DNA of 7,673 nt from Thermohalobaculum sp035512995 (GTDB taxonomy: Bacteria; Pseudomonadota; Alphaproteobacteria; Rhodobacterales; Rhodobacteraceae). The position numbers and the translations under genes were made by a program. Below are positions 1 through 7,578 of this stretch, in pieces. The notes under the pieces are model-generated. The model was not told where the DNA came from. It worked only from the letters and a program-made list of their open reading frames with translations, and made no database searches. The DNA lies in assembly GCA_035512995.1 (NCBI GenBank), contig DATKCY010000140.1, positions 1 through 7,673 on the forward strand, written 5' to 3'. How positions within the stretch are numbered: the stretch's first letter is position 1; every line of letters starts with the position of its first letter.

Positions 1-575
1 GAGGCAGTTGACGGCGATCCGCCCCTCGAACTCCGCCGCCCAGGCGTGGCTGAGGATGCTCATGCCGTACTTGGCGAGGCTGTAGGCCGCGTGGCCGCGG
101 AACCACTCGGGGTCGAAGTCGAGGGGGGGCGACAGCGTCAGCACGTGGGCGTGGTCCGAGCGGAGCAGGTGCGGCAGCGCGCTCCTGGTCACGACGAAGG
201 TGCCCCGGGCGTTGACCTCGGCCATCAGGTCGTAGCGCCTGACCGGCGTCTCGGCCGTCGGCGTCAGCGAGATCGCGGAGGCGTTGTTGACTACGACGTC
301 GAGCCCGCCGAAGGCCTCCGCCGCCTCCGCCACCGCGCGCTCGACCGCCGCCTCGTCGCGGATGTCGCAGACGATCGGCAGCGCCTGGCCCCCACCCTCG
401 GCGCGGATCTCCTCGGCCGCGGTGAAGACGGTTCCGGGCAGCTTCGGGTGCGGCTCCGCCGTCTTGGCGGCGATCGCCACATCGGCGCCCTGCGCCGCGC
501 AGGCCCTGGCGATCGCGAGGCCGATGCCACGGCTGCCGCCCGACATGAAGATGCGCCGCCCGGCGAGCCGGCCGC

Positions 576-579
<4 letters not shown>
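1..579 (-). CDS. HSDL2-like short-chain dehydrogenase/reductase (partial, C-terminus beyond window)
   Basis: This is an NAD(P)-dependent Rossmann-fold oxidoreductase of the classical SDR superfamily, and only its first 193 residues are in the window. The glycine-rich cofactor loop is SGGSRGIG (residues 13-20, with Ser where Thr is usual). An Asp after beta-3 is at 72, NNAS is at 98-101, the catalytic Ser is probably S150 in LTLSPPL, and the YxxxK pair is Y166/K170 in AYSLAKYGMS. The segment KTAEPHPKLPGTVFTAAEEI (39-58) and the SPPLDFDPEWF stretch are typical of the hydroxysteroid dehydrogenase-like protein 2 (HSDL2) group, whose physiological substrate is not well defined. The ATG at 577-579 overlaps the stop of the upstream acyl-CoA dehydrogenase as ATGA. 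A weak GAGG lies about 10 nt before the start, so translational coupling is likely. Roughly 90-100 residues should be missing. The family call is firm. The substrate, perhaps a fatty-acyl or 3-hydroxyacyl compound given the neighbour, is inference. Confidence 0.9.
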
Positions 580-2291
<1,712 letters not shown>

Positions 2292-2437
2292 GCTCGTCTC
2301 CTTCCGGCGGATGGCGCGGCTTGTCGCGGCGCGGACGCGGCGGTAAGCGAAGGCGCCCGCGCCCCGGCGCCGGGCGCGAGAGTAGGTGGGCGGCGTGCGT
2401 GCGCCAAGCCCCGCAGAGGTGCGGCGAGGTTTCGCGG
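2292..2437. promoter_or_regulatory. Divergent intergenic region between acyl-CoA dehydrogenase and tsaC
   Basis: These 146 bp separate two divergently transcribed genes and must hold their promoters or leaders, but no convincing -35/-10 pair can be read on either strand. A GC-only palindrome, CCCGGCGCCGGG, sits at 2363-2374 inside a wider imperfect dyad (GCGCCCG at 2353-2359 and CGGGCGC at 2371-2377). It could form a hairpin or bind a dimeric regulator, but such palindromes arise easily at this base composition. An in-frame ATG at 2321 would extend TsaC by 39 Arg-rich, unconserved-looking residues and is not favoured. Confidence 0.4.
2298..2303 (-). promoter_or_regulatory. Ribosome-binding site of the acyl-CoA dehydrogenase
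   Basis: On the minus strand AAGGAG lies 6 nt before the ATG at 2289-2291. It is a near-perfect Shine-Dalgarno sequence and fixes the start of the 571-aa protein. Confidence 0.8.
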
Positions 2438-3388
2438 ATGGAGCGGACGGAGCGGCTGGATCCGGGGTCGGGCGGCGTCGAGCGGGCGGCCGAGCTGCTG
2501 GCCGCAGGCCGGCTCGTCGCCTTCCCGACCGAGACGGTCTACGGCCTCGGCGCCGACGCCCGCTCCGGCGAAGCGGTCGGCCGCATCTTCGAGGCCAAGG
2601 AGCGGCCGCGCTTCAACCCCCTGATCGTCCACGTCGCGACCCGCGCGGCGGCGATGGCGCTCGCCGACATCCCGCCCATGGCGCTGTTGCTGGCGGAGGC
2701 GCACTGGCCCGGCCCCCTGACGCTGGTCGCGCCGCTGAAGCCCGGCAGCGGCCTGTCGGAGCTGGTGACCGCCGGCCTCGACACCGTGGCGGTCCGGGTG
2801 CCGTCGCACGCGGTGGCGCACCGGCTGCTCACCGAGTTCGGCGGACCCGTGGCCGCGCCCTCGGCCAACCGCTCGGGCCGGATCAGCCCGACGCGGGCGG
2901 AGCACGTGCTGGCCTCGCTCGACGGCCGCATCGCCGCGGTCCTCGACGCCGGGCCGACCGAGGTCGGGCTCGAGTCGACCATCGTCGGGGTCGACGGCGC
3001 GCGGCCGGTCCTGCTCCGCCCCGGAGGCCTCTCGGTGGACGAGATCGCGACGACCCTCGGCCGGCCGCTCAGCTATCGCCTGGGCGGGCCGGTCAATGCG
3101 CCGGGCCAGCTCGACCGGCATTACGCGCCGAGCGCCCGCCTCCGCCTCGGCGCCCGCGAGCCCGAGGAGGGCGAGGCCTGGCTCGGCTTCGGACCCGGCA
3201 CGCCGCCCGCCGGCGGCCCGCACTGCAATCTCTCGGAGAGCGGCGATCTGAGGGAGGCTGCGGCGAACCTCTTCGCCCACCTCCACGCCCTCGACGCCGA
3301 GGCCGGCCGCATCGCCGTCGCCCCCATTCCCGAGGAAGGCCTGGGCCAGGCGATCAACGACCGCCTGCGCCGCGCCGCCACGCGGTGA
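2438..3388 (+). CDS. tsaC: L-threonylcarbamoyladenylate synthase, two-domain Sua5 type
   Basis: This enzyme makes threonylcarbamoyl-AMP from threonine, bicarbonate and ATP. That is the first step of the universal t6A37 modification of ANN-decoding tRNAs, with TsaBDE acting next in the cytoplasm. The 316-aa protein has the YrdC-like domain at about 12-200: AFPTETVYGLGADA (28-41), the KxR-type loop KERPRFNPLIVH (54-65), WPGPLTLV (90-97), AVRVPSH (118-124), APSANRSGRISPT (140-152) and GLESTIV (177-183). A linker ending in HYAP (228-231) leads into the C-terminal Sua5 domain (about 232-316), so this is the long Sua5-like form rather than single-domain TsaC. I chose ATG 2438 because GAGG at 2426-2429 is 8 nt upstream and homology begins just after it. 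The gene is divergent from the acyl-CoA dehydrogenase and convergent with the amidase gene 28 bp downstream. It is probably transcribed alone. Confidence 0.95.
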   Translation: MERTERLDPGSGGVERAAELLAAGRLVAFPTETVYGLGADARSGEAVGRIFEAKERPRFNPLIVHVATRAAAMALADIPPMALLLAEAHWPGPLTLVAPLKPGSGLSELVTAGLDTVAVRVPSHAVAHRLLTEFGGPVAAPSANRSGRISPTRAEHVLASLDGRIAAVLDAGPTEVGLESTIVGVDGARPVLLRPGGLSVDEIATTLGRPLSYRLGGPVNAPGQLDRHYAPSARLRLGAREPEEGEAWLGFGPGTPPAGGPHCNLSESGDLREAAANLFAHLHALDAEAGRIAVAPIPEEGLGQAINDRLRRAATR

Positions 3389-3416
3389 TATCCGCCGCGA
3401 CCGGAGCGGGAGGCGC

Positions 3417-4253
3417 CTAAGGCCCCTCGAACGACCGCGCGTTGGCGAGGCTCGGGACACGCGCGCGCACCTTCTCCACCTCGTCCAGGTCCAGCTCGAC
3501 CAGCGCGACGCCGGTGCCCTCGCCGCCGTCGGCGAGGACGCGGCCCCAGGGGTCGACCGCAAGCGAGTGGCCCCAGGTCGCGCGCGCCCGGCCGCGGGTC
3601 GCGCGGTGCTCGCCCCACTGGGCCGGGGCCAGCACGAAGCAGCCCGTCTCGATCGCGCGGGCGCGGAGCAGCGGCTCCCAGTGGGCGCGGCCGGTCGGCA
3701 CGGTGAAGGCGGACGGGACCGTCAGGATCGTGGCCCCGGCCTCCGCCAGCGCACGATAGAGCGCCGGGAAGCGCATGTCGTAGCAGATGGTCAGGCCGAG
3801 CGTGCCCCAGGGCGTGTCCGCGGTGACCGCGCGGGTGCCGGGGCGGTAGCCGGACGACTCGCGATAGCTCTCGGCCCCGCCGATCTCGACGTCGAACATG
3901 TGGATCTTGTCATAGCGCGCCCGGATCGCCCCGCTGTCGTCGATCAGGAACGACCGGTTGACGAAGCGGCCGTCGTCGTCCCCGCTTTTCAGCGCGAGCG
4001 AGCCGGCGACGATCCAGCGGCCGAGCGCTGCGGCAAGCTCGCGGAGCCCGGCCAGGGTCCGGTCCTCGTCCTCCACCCTCAGCACCTCGCGCTGGCGGGT
4101 GCGGCTGGCGGAGACGCAGTTCGTGACCTCGGGCGTCAGGATCAGCTCGGCACCTGCCGCCGCGGCGTCCTCGATCAGCCGGCGCGTCTCGCGCAGGTTC
4201 TCCGCCGGATCGTCGGAGGCGTTAAGCTGGACGAGGGCCGCGCCGAGCGTCAT
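3417..4253 (-). CDS. Carbon-nitrogen hydrolase, Nit1-type (probable deaminated glutathione amidase)
   Basis: This 278-aa nitrilase-superfamily amidase has the Glu-Lys-Cys triad: E42 in LTPEVTN, K116 in YDKIHMFDVE and C157 in GLTICYDMRFP. Further family markers are RARAIETGCFVLAPAQ (197-212), GEH (214-216) and GHSLAVDPWGRVLAD (228-242). The YDKIHMFDVE and RAIETGCF segments place it near the Nit1/NitFhit branch. Known members of that branch hydrolyse deaminated glutathione, a transaminase side product, to 2-oxoglutarate and Cys-Gly; this is a metabolite-repair role. The real start is the ATG at 4251-4253, which overlaps the grxC stop as ATGA. A longer in-frame reading back to 4478 would run antisense-like through grxC in another frame and gives Arg-rich sequence without homology. 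No Shine-Dalgarno is visible, so it probably depends on coupling to grxC. It ends 28 bp from the convergent tsaC stop. Another omega-amidase-like substrate remains possible. Confidence 0.9.
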   Translation of the reverse strand: MTLGAALVQLNASDDPAENLRETRRLIEDAAAAGAELILTPEVTNCVSASRTRQREVLRVEDEDRTLAGLRELAAALGRWIVAGSLALKSGDDDGRFVNRSFLIDDSGAIRARYDKIHMFDVEIGGAESYRESSGYRPGTRAVTADTPWGTLGLTICYDMRFPALYRALAEAGATILTVPSAFTVPTGRAHWEPLLRARAIETGCFVLAPAQWGEHRATRGRARATWGHSLAVDPWGRVLADGGEGTGVALVELDLDEVEKVRARVPSLANARSFEGP

Positions 4254-4513
4254 CGGGCCGCGAGCATCGGGTCGAGCTTGCCCGCGCGCTCGAGCGCGTG
4301 AAGCTCGTCGGAGCCGCCGACATGCGTGCCGCCGATGAAGACCTGCGGCACGCTCGTGCGGCCGTTCGCGCGCTGGATCATCTCGGCCCGCGCCCCCGGG
4401 TCGCCGACCACGCCGATCTCGGTGTAGGCGAGGCCCTTGGAGTCGAGCAGGTGCTTGGCGCGGAAGCAGTATCCGCAATAGGGGCTGGTGTAGATCTCGA
4501 TCGGTTTCGTCAT
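4250..4513 (-). CDS. grxC: Glutaredoxin 3 (dithiol glutaredoxin)
   Basis: This small thioredoxin-fold oxidoreductase uses glutathione to reduce disulfides and glutathionylated proteins in the cytoplasm. The protein has 87 residues, the usual length for GrxC. The active site is SPYCGYC (10-16), giving C13 and C16 as the CPYC-like dithiol pair, with Gly in place of the more common Pro. TSVPQVFIGG (53-62) carries the cis-Pro at P56 and the glutathione-binding strand, and HVGGSDEL (64-71) is the conserved GG-D motif. The ATG at 4511-4513 overlaps the comF stop as ATGA, and the TGA at 4250-4252 overlaps the next ATG the same way, so the gene sits in the middle of a coupled three-gene operon. No strong ribosome-binding site is seen. 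The downstream Nit1-type amidase also has a glutathione-linked function in known relatives. Confidence 0.95.
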   Translation of the reverse strand: MTKPIEIYTSPYCGYCFRAKHLLDSKGLAYTEIGVVGDPGARAEMIQRANGRTSVPQVFIGGTHVGGSDELHALERAGKLDPMLAAR

Positions 4514-5361
4514 GTCTCGCGGGCCTCGTCCGTCGTCCCGTCCGCCGGGGGAGCGTCCAGATAGGAACGCAGGGAGCCCCCGACCAGTGCCAGGACCAGC
4601 ACGTCGACCCGCGCCGCCCCCGCCGCCTTCAGCGCCCGCGCGGCGGCGTCGAGCGTCGCGCCGGTGGTCATGACATCGTCGACCAGCAGCACCCGCCGGC
4701 CGTCGACCGCGCCCGCGCGCGCCCGTGGCACGACCAGCGCGCCGGCGACATTGGCGGCCCGCTCCTCGCGCGAGCGGCCCTCCTGGCTCGGCGTCCGGCG
4801 GATGCGGCGGAGGACGTCGGGGCGGAGGCCCGGGCGCTTGTCGGCAAGCCGCGCCAGCGCCCGCGCAAGCTCGGCCGACTGGTTGAAGCGCCGCCGGACC
4901 AGGCGGGTCCAGTGGAGCGGCACGGGCACTATCAGCTCGGCCTCCGCCACCAGCGGCGCGCCCGCCCGGCGCATCCAGCGCGCCAGCATCGGGACCGAGT
5001 CGAGCCGGTCGCCGTGCTTGAGCGCCAGGACCAGCCGGCGCCCGGTGCCCTCGTAGGCGAACACCGCCGCCCCGGCGGTCCAGGGCGGGGGGCGCCTGAC
5101 GCAGTCGTCGCAGACGAAGCCCTCGCCAGGCGCGAGCCCGGCGACGTCGCGCCCGCAGGCGCGGCAGCCCGGGCCGGCATGCAGGTGCAGATCGCCCCAG
5201 CAGGCGGAGCACAGCGTCTCGGGCGTGCCCGTCTCGGCGCCGCAGCCGGCGCAGACGGGCGGGTAGACGATGCCGAGGATCGCGCCGCCGAGCCCGGCGG
5301 CGAGGCGGCCCGGGAAGGCGCGCGGGGCGCTCGGCCCCGCCCGTGCGGCTCGCATCGGCAT
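4510..5361 (-). CDS. comF: ComF family protein (double zinc ribbon plus phosphoribosyltransferase fold)
   Basis: This is a 283-aa ComF/GntX-type protein. Relatives take part in DNA uptake or natural competence, or in using DNA as a nutrient, but the exact biochemical activity is unsettled. The N-terminal part has eight cysteines in four CxxC pairs (C37/C40, C51/C54, C66/C69, C84/C87), as expected for two zinc-ribbon knuckles. Then come AYEGTGRRLVLALKHGDR (102-119), the family hallmark PVPLHWTRLVRRRFNQSAEL (146-165), and the PRPP-binding loop VLLVDDVMTTGAT (224-236) of a type I phosphoribosyltransferase fold. ATG 5361 is preferred; GTG 5370 (3 residues longer) and ATG 5355 (2 shorter) are alternatives, and none has a clear Shine-Dalgarno. 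It is first in the comF-grxC-amidase operon, and its stop overlaps grxC. Only 35 bp separate it from the divergent gene. No other competence gene is in the window, so a role in DNA uptake is not shown. Confidence 0.92.
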   Translation of the reverse strand: MPMRAARAGPSAPRAFPGRLAAGLGGAILGIVYPPVCAGCGAETGTPETLCSACWGDLHLHAGPGCRACGRDVAGLAPGEGFVCDDCVRRPPPWTAGAAVFAYEGTGRRLVLALKHGDRLDSVPMLARWMRRAGAPLVAEAELIVPVPLHWTRLVRRRFNQSAELARALARLADKRPGLRPDVLRRIRRTPSQEGRSREERAANVAGALVVPRARAGAVDGRRVLLVDDVMTTGATLDAAARALKAAGAARVDVLVLALVGGSLRSYLDAPPADGTTDEARET

Positions 5362-5395
5362 GCGCCCCACTCTATATCGGCCGGGGAGCCGATGC
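5352..5395. promoter_or_regulatory. Divergent promoter region within an 8-bp perfect inverted repeat
   Basis: The gap between the comF ATG (5361) and the divergent ATG (5397) is only 35 bp. GCATCGGC at 5352-5359 and GCCGATGC at 5388-5395 are exact reverse complements. One lies over the comF start codons and the other directly before the opposite start. Between them, CTATAT at 5372-5377 is the only AT-rich patch and could act as a -10 element on either strand. If it serves comF, the transcript would have almost no leader. GGGGAG at 5383-5388 is a clear Shine-Dalgarno for the plus-strand gene, 8 nt from its ATG. Operator function is inference. Confidence 0.4.
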
Positions 5396-5396
5396 C

Positions 5397-6317
5397 ATGA
5401 ACGACCGCCCGGACCTGTTCGACACCGACCTCGCGGCGCGGCGGCGTGACCGCGCGATGACGCTCGGCTATCGCGGCGGCGCAGACTTCCTGATGCGGGA
5501 GACGGCGGCGATCGTGGCCGAGCGGCTGGCCGACATCGCCCGGAGCTTTCCGCGGGTCGTCCTCCTCGGCACCGGCGCAGGCGCGGTGGCGGAGGCGGTG
5601 CGGCCCGACGGCGCCGGGCTGGTCCAGCTCGACCCCTCGCCCGCGATGGCCGCGGCCGCGGCCGAGGCCTGCCCCGGCGCCGAGACGCGGGTGGTCCGGG
5701 GCGAGCATCTGGACCTCGGCGAGGCAGCGTTCGACCTCGCCCTCTCGGTCCTCACGCTCCATCAGGTGAACGACCCGGTGGGCCAGCTCGTCCAGCTCCG
5801 CCGGGCGCTGAAGCCCGACGGCCTGATGATCGCCGCGCTCTTCGGCGGCCAGACCCTGACCGAGCTGCGGGCGAGCCTCGCCGAGGCCGAGGCCGAGGTC
5901 TGCGGCGGCCTCAGCCCCCGCGTCGCGCCGATGGGCGAGATCCGCGACCTCGGCGGCCTCGTCGCCCGCGCGGGCCTCGCCATGCCCGTCGCCGACGTCG
6001 AGCGGCTGACGGTCAGCTACGAGAGCCCGCTGCATCTCATGCGCGAGCTTCGCGCCATGGGCGAGGGCAACGCCATGACGGCCCGCCGCCGCCAGCCGAT
6101 GCGCCGCGACATGCTGGCCCGCGCGGCCGAGATCTACGCCGGGCACTTCGCTGAGCCATCCGGCCGCGTGCGCGCGACCTTCGAGATCGTTTTTCTCGCC
6201 GGCTGGGCGCCGGGGCCGGACCAGCCCGTGCCGAAGCGGCCGGGCTCGGCCAAGGCCCGCCTCGCCGACGCGCTCGGCACGACCGAGATCTCGACCGGGG
6301 TAAAGGCCGGGCGCTGA
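5397..6317 (+). CDS. NDUFAF5/BioC-like methyltransferase-fold protein (probable complex I assembly factor homologue)
   Basis: This 306-aa class I methyltransferase-fold protein resembles mitochondrial NDUFAF5 along most of its length. Shared segments include RRRDRA (15-20), LALSVLTLHQVND (114-126), LKPDGLMIAALFGGQTLTEL (138-157), GGLSPRVAPMGEIRDLGGLV (170-189), RAMGEGNAM (219-227), DMLARAAEIY (238-247) and a GW near the end (269-270). In mitochondria NDUFAF5 hydroxylates an arginine of the NDUFS7 subunit during complex I assembly; bacterial relatives are usually labelled BioC-like methyltransferases. The SAM motif I region reads VVLLGTGAGAV (54-64): the GxGxG is kept but the acidic residue normally before it is Leu. 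D79 (VQLDPSP) matches the acidic residue after beta-2. ATG 5397 is chosen for GGGGAG 8 nt upstream. A longer reading from 5343 lacks homology and crosses comF. Its neighbours are comF (divergent) and hemH (66 bp downstream). The family call is firm; whether it hydroxylates or methylates is not known here. Confidence 0.85.
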   Translation: MNDRPDLFDTDLAARRRDRAMTLGYRGGADFLMRETAAIVAERLADIARSFPRVVLLGTGAGAVAEAVRPDGAGLVQLDPSPAMAAAAAEACPGAETRVVRGEHLDLGEAAFDLALSVLTLHQVNDPVGQLVQLRRALKPDGLMIAALFGGQTLTELRASLAEAEAEVCGGLSPRVAPMGEIRDLGGLVARAGLAMPVADVERLTVSYESPLHLMRELRAMGEGNAMTARRRQPMRRDMLARAAEIYAGHFAEPSGRVRATFEIVFLAGWAPGPDQPVPKRPGSAKARLADALGTTEISTGVKAGR

Positions 6318-6325
6318 AGGTCGCA

Positions 6326-6354
6326 TTGCCGCACCGGAGCGGCGCGGCTATGTG
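6326..6354 (+). promoter_or_regulatory. Possible sigma-70-type promoter of hemH
   Basis: TTGCCG at 6326-6331 (4 of 6 to TTGACA) is followed after 17 nt by TATGTG at 6349-6354 (3 of 6 to TATAAT). The spacing is ideal and the position, inside the 66-bp gap, is right, but the -10 match is poor. Read-through from the upstream gene is equally possible. I see no FNR-type or Irr-type box here. Confidence 0.35.
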
Positions 6355-6368
6355 AGCCCCTGACCGCA

Positions 6369-6380
6369 GCCCCGGAGGGC
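6369..6380 (+). promoter_or_regulatory. Ribosome-binding site of hemH within a small dyad
   Basis: GGAGGG at 6374-6379 lies 4 nt before the ATG at 6384 and is the strongest plus-strand Shine-Dalgarno in the window. It also overlaps a minimal hairpin: GCCC (6369-6372), loop CGGA, GGGC (6377-6380). A 4-bp stem is too short to claim regulation. Confidence 0.6.
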
Positions 6381-6383
6381 CCG

Positions 6384-7493
6384 ATGCTCGACGCGCCCCG
6401 CACCGATATCCCCGGCCACGGCCGCCTGACGCACGCGCCGAAGGACCACCCGCGGGTGCCGGCGGCCCGCGTCGGCGTGCTGCTCGCCAATCTCGGCACG
6501 CCGGACGGCACCGACTACTGGTCGATGCGCCGCTATCTCAACGAGTTCCTGTCGGACCGGCGGGTGATCGAGTGGCCGGTCGCGATCTGGCAGCCGGTCC
6601 TGCAGGGCATCGTGCTGACCAGGCGCCCGTTCTCCTCGGGCGAGGCCTATCGCGGCATCTGGAACGAGGCGCTCGACGAAAGCCCGCTGCTCACGATCAC
6701 GCGGAGCCAGACCGCGAAGCTGCGCGCCCGGCTCGAGGCGCGCTTCGGCGCCGGCGTGCTGGTCGACTTCTGCATGCGCTACGGCAACCCCTCGACCGAC
6801 ACCGCGATCCGTCGGCTGAAGGAGCAGGGGGCGGAGCGGATCGTCTTCTTCCCGCTCTATCCCCAGTACGCGGCGCCGACGACCGCGACCGCGAACGACC
6901 AGGCCTTCCGCACGCTGATGCGGATGCGCTGGCAGCCCGCCGTCCGCACGGTCCCCGCCTATCACGACCACCCGGCCTATGTCGCGGCGCTGGCCGGCTC
7001 GGTCGAGCGCGCCTATGGCGGGCTCGACGCGCGTCCCGAGGTGCTGGTGACGTCCTACCACGGCCTGCCGCAGAGCTATTTCGCGAAGGGCGACCCCTAT
7101 CACTGCCACTGCCAGAAGACGACGCGGCTGCTCGCCGAACGGCTCGGCTGGGCCGAGGGGGCGATCCACACGACCTTCCAGAGCCGCTTCGGCCCCGAGG
7201 AGTGGCTGCAGCCCTACACGGTCGAGCACGTGGCGGAGCTCGCGCGGCAGGGGAAGAAGCGCATCGCCGTGATGGCGCCGGGCTTCGCGTCCGACTGCGT
7301 CGAGACGCTCGAGGAGATCCAGGAGGAGATCCGCGATGCCTTCCTCGAGGCAGGCGGCGAGCATTTCCACTACATCCCGTGCCTCAACGACGACGACGCG
7401 CACATCGACATGCTCGAGGAGATCGTGCTGGCCGAGGGCGCGGGCTGGCTCGATGCGGGCGCCGGCGCCGAGGTCCGCGCCGCGGCGGAATGA
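6384..7493 (+). CDS. hemH: Ferrochelatase
   Basis: This is the last enzyme of heme synthesis (protoporphyrin-dependent branch), inserting Fe2+ into protoporphyrin IX. The protein has 369 residues: a 28-residue polar N-terminal lead, then VGVLLANLGTPDGTDYWSMR (30-49), EFLSDRRVI (54-62), MRYGNPS (131-137) and FPLYPQYA (156-163). The ferrochelatase signature TSYHGLPQSYFAKGDPY (223-239) contains the catalytic H226, and APGFASDCVETLEEI (298-312) contains the conserved E307 of the active site. Cysteines are at 130, 241, 243, 305 and 333; the CHC at 241-243 directly after the signature is of the kind seen in alphaproteobacterial enzymes. The C-terminal cysteine cluster of animal ferrochelatase is absent. 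There is no membrane anchor. The start is fixed by GGAGGG just upstream. It may be cotranscribed with the NDUFAF5-like gene, which would join respiratory-chain assembly and heme supply. The function is certain; the [2Fe-2S] cluster is inference. Confidence 0.97.
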   Translation: MLDAPRTDIPGHGRLTHAPKDHPRVPAARVGVLLANLGTPDGTDYWSMRRYLNEFLSDRRVIEWPVAIWQPVLQGIVLTRRPFSSGEAYRGIWNEALDESPLLTITRSQTAKLRARLEARFGAGVLVDFCMRYGNPSTDTAIRRLKEQGAERIVFFPLYPQYAAPTTATANDQAFRTLMRMRWQPAVRTVPAYHDHPAYVAALAGSVERAYGGLDARPEVLVTSYHGLPQSYFAKGDPYHCHCQKTTRLLAERLGWAEGAIHTTFQSRFGPEEWLQPYTVEHVAELARQGKKRIAVMAPGFASDCVETLEEIQEEIRDAFLEAGGEHFHYIPCLNDDDAHIDMLEEIVLAEGAGWLDAGAGAEVRAAAE

Positions 7494-7557
7494 GTGGCGG
7501 AGCGGGTCGAATACACGGCGCCCCTCCTGGAGAAGCGCGTCCGGTCAAGCCCGCGCA

Positions 7558-7578
7558 GCCCCGGACTTGATCCGGGGC
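7558..7578. repeat. REP-like palindrome downstream of hemH
   Basis: GCCCCGGA (7558-7565) and TCCGGGGC (7571-7578) form a perfect 8-bp stem around a 5-nt loop, CTTGA. The motif closely resembles the 'cccggacttgatccggg' palindromes scattered between genes in many alphaproteobacteria, as known from general experience of these genomes. There is no T-tract, so an ordinary intrinsic terminator is not supported, though the hairpin could protect the 3' end of the hemH transcript. The rest of 7494-7673 holds no gene I can support. Confidence 0.6.

Noticed and set aside
2353..2377. GC-rich dyad upstream of tsaC as a riboswitch or terminator
   Set aside because: There is no T-tract and no recognisable aptamer. 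The palindrome is made only of G and C and is easily explained by composition.
3417..4478. An N-terminally extended amidase starting at 4478
   Set aside because: The first 75 residues are an out-of-frame reading of grxC. The family homology begins exactly at the ATG at 4253, which overlaps the grxC stop.
4932..6326. A 464-codon open frame on the minus strand opposite the NDUFAF5-like gene and overlapping comF
   Set aside because: No motif is visible, and it is the complement of conserved coding sequence.
6348..7403. A 351-codon open frame on the minus strand opposite hemH
   Set aside because: Antisense shadow of ferrochelatase; repeats of Val/Arg/Gly-Asp words with no domain.
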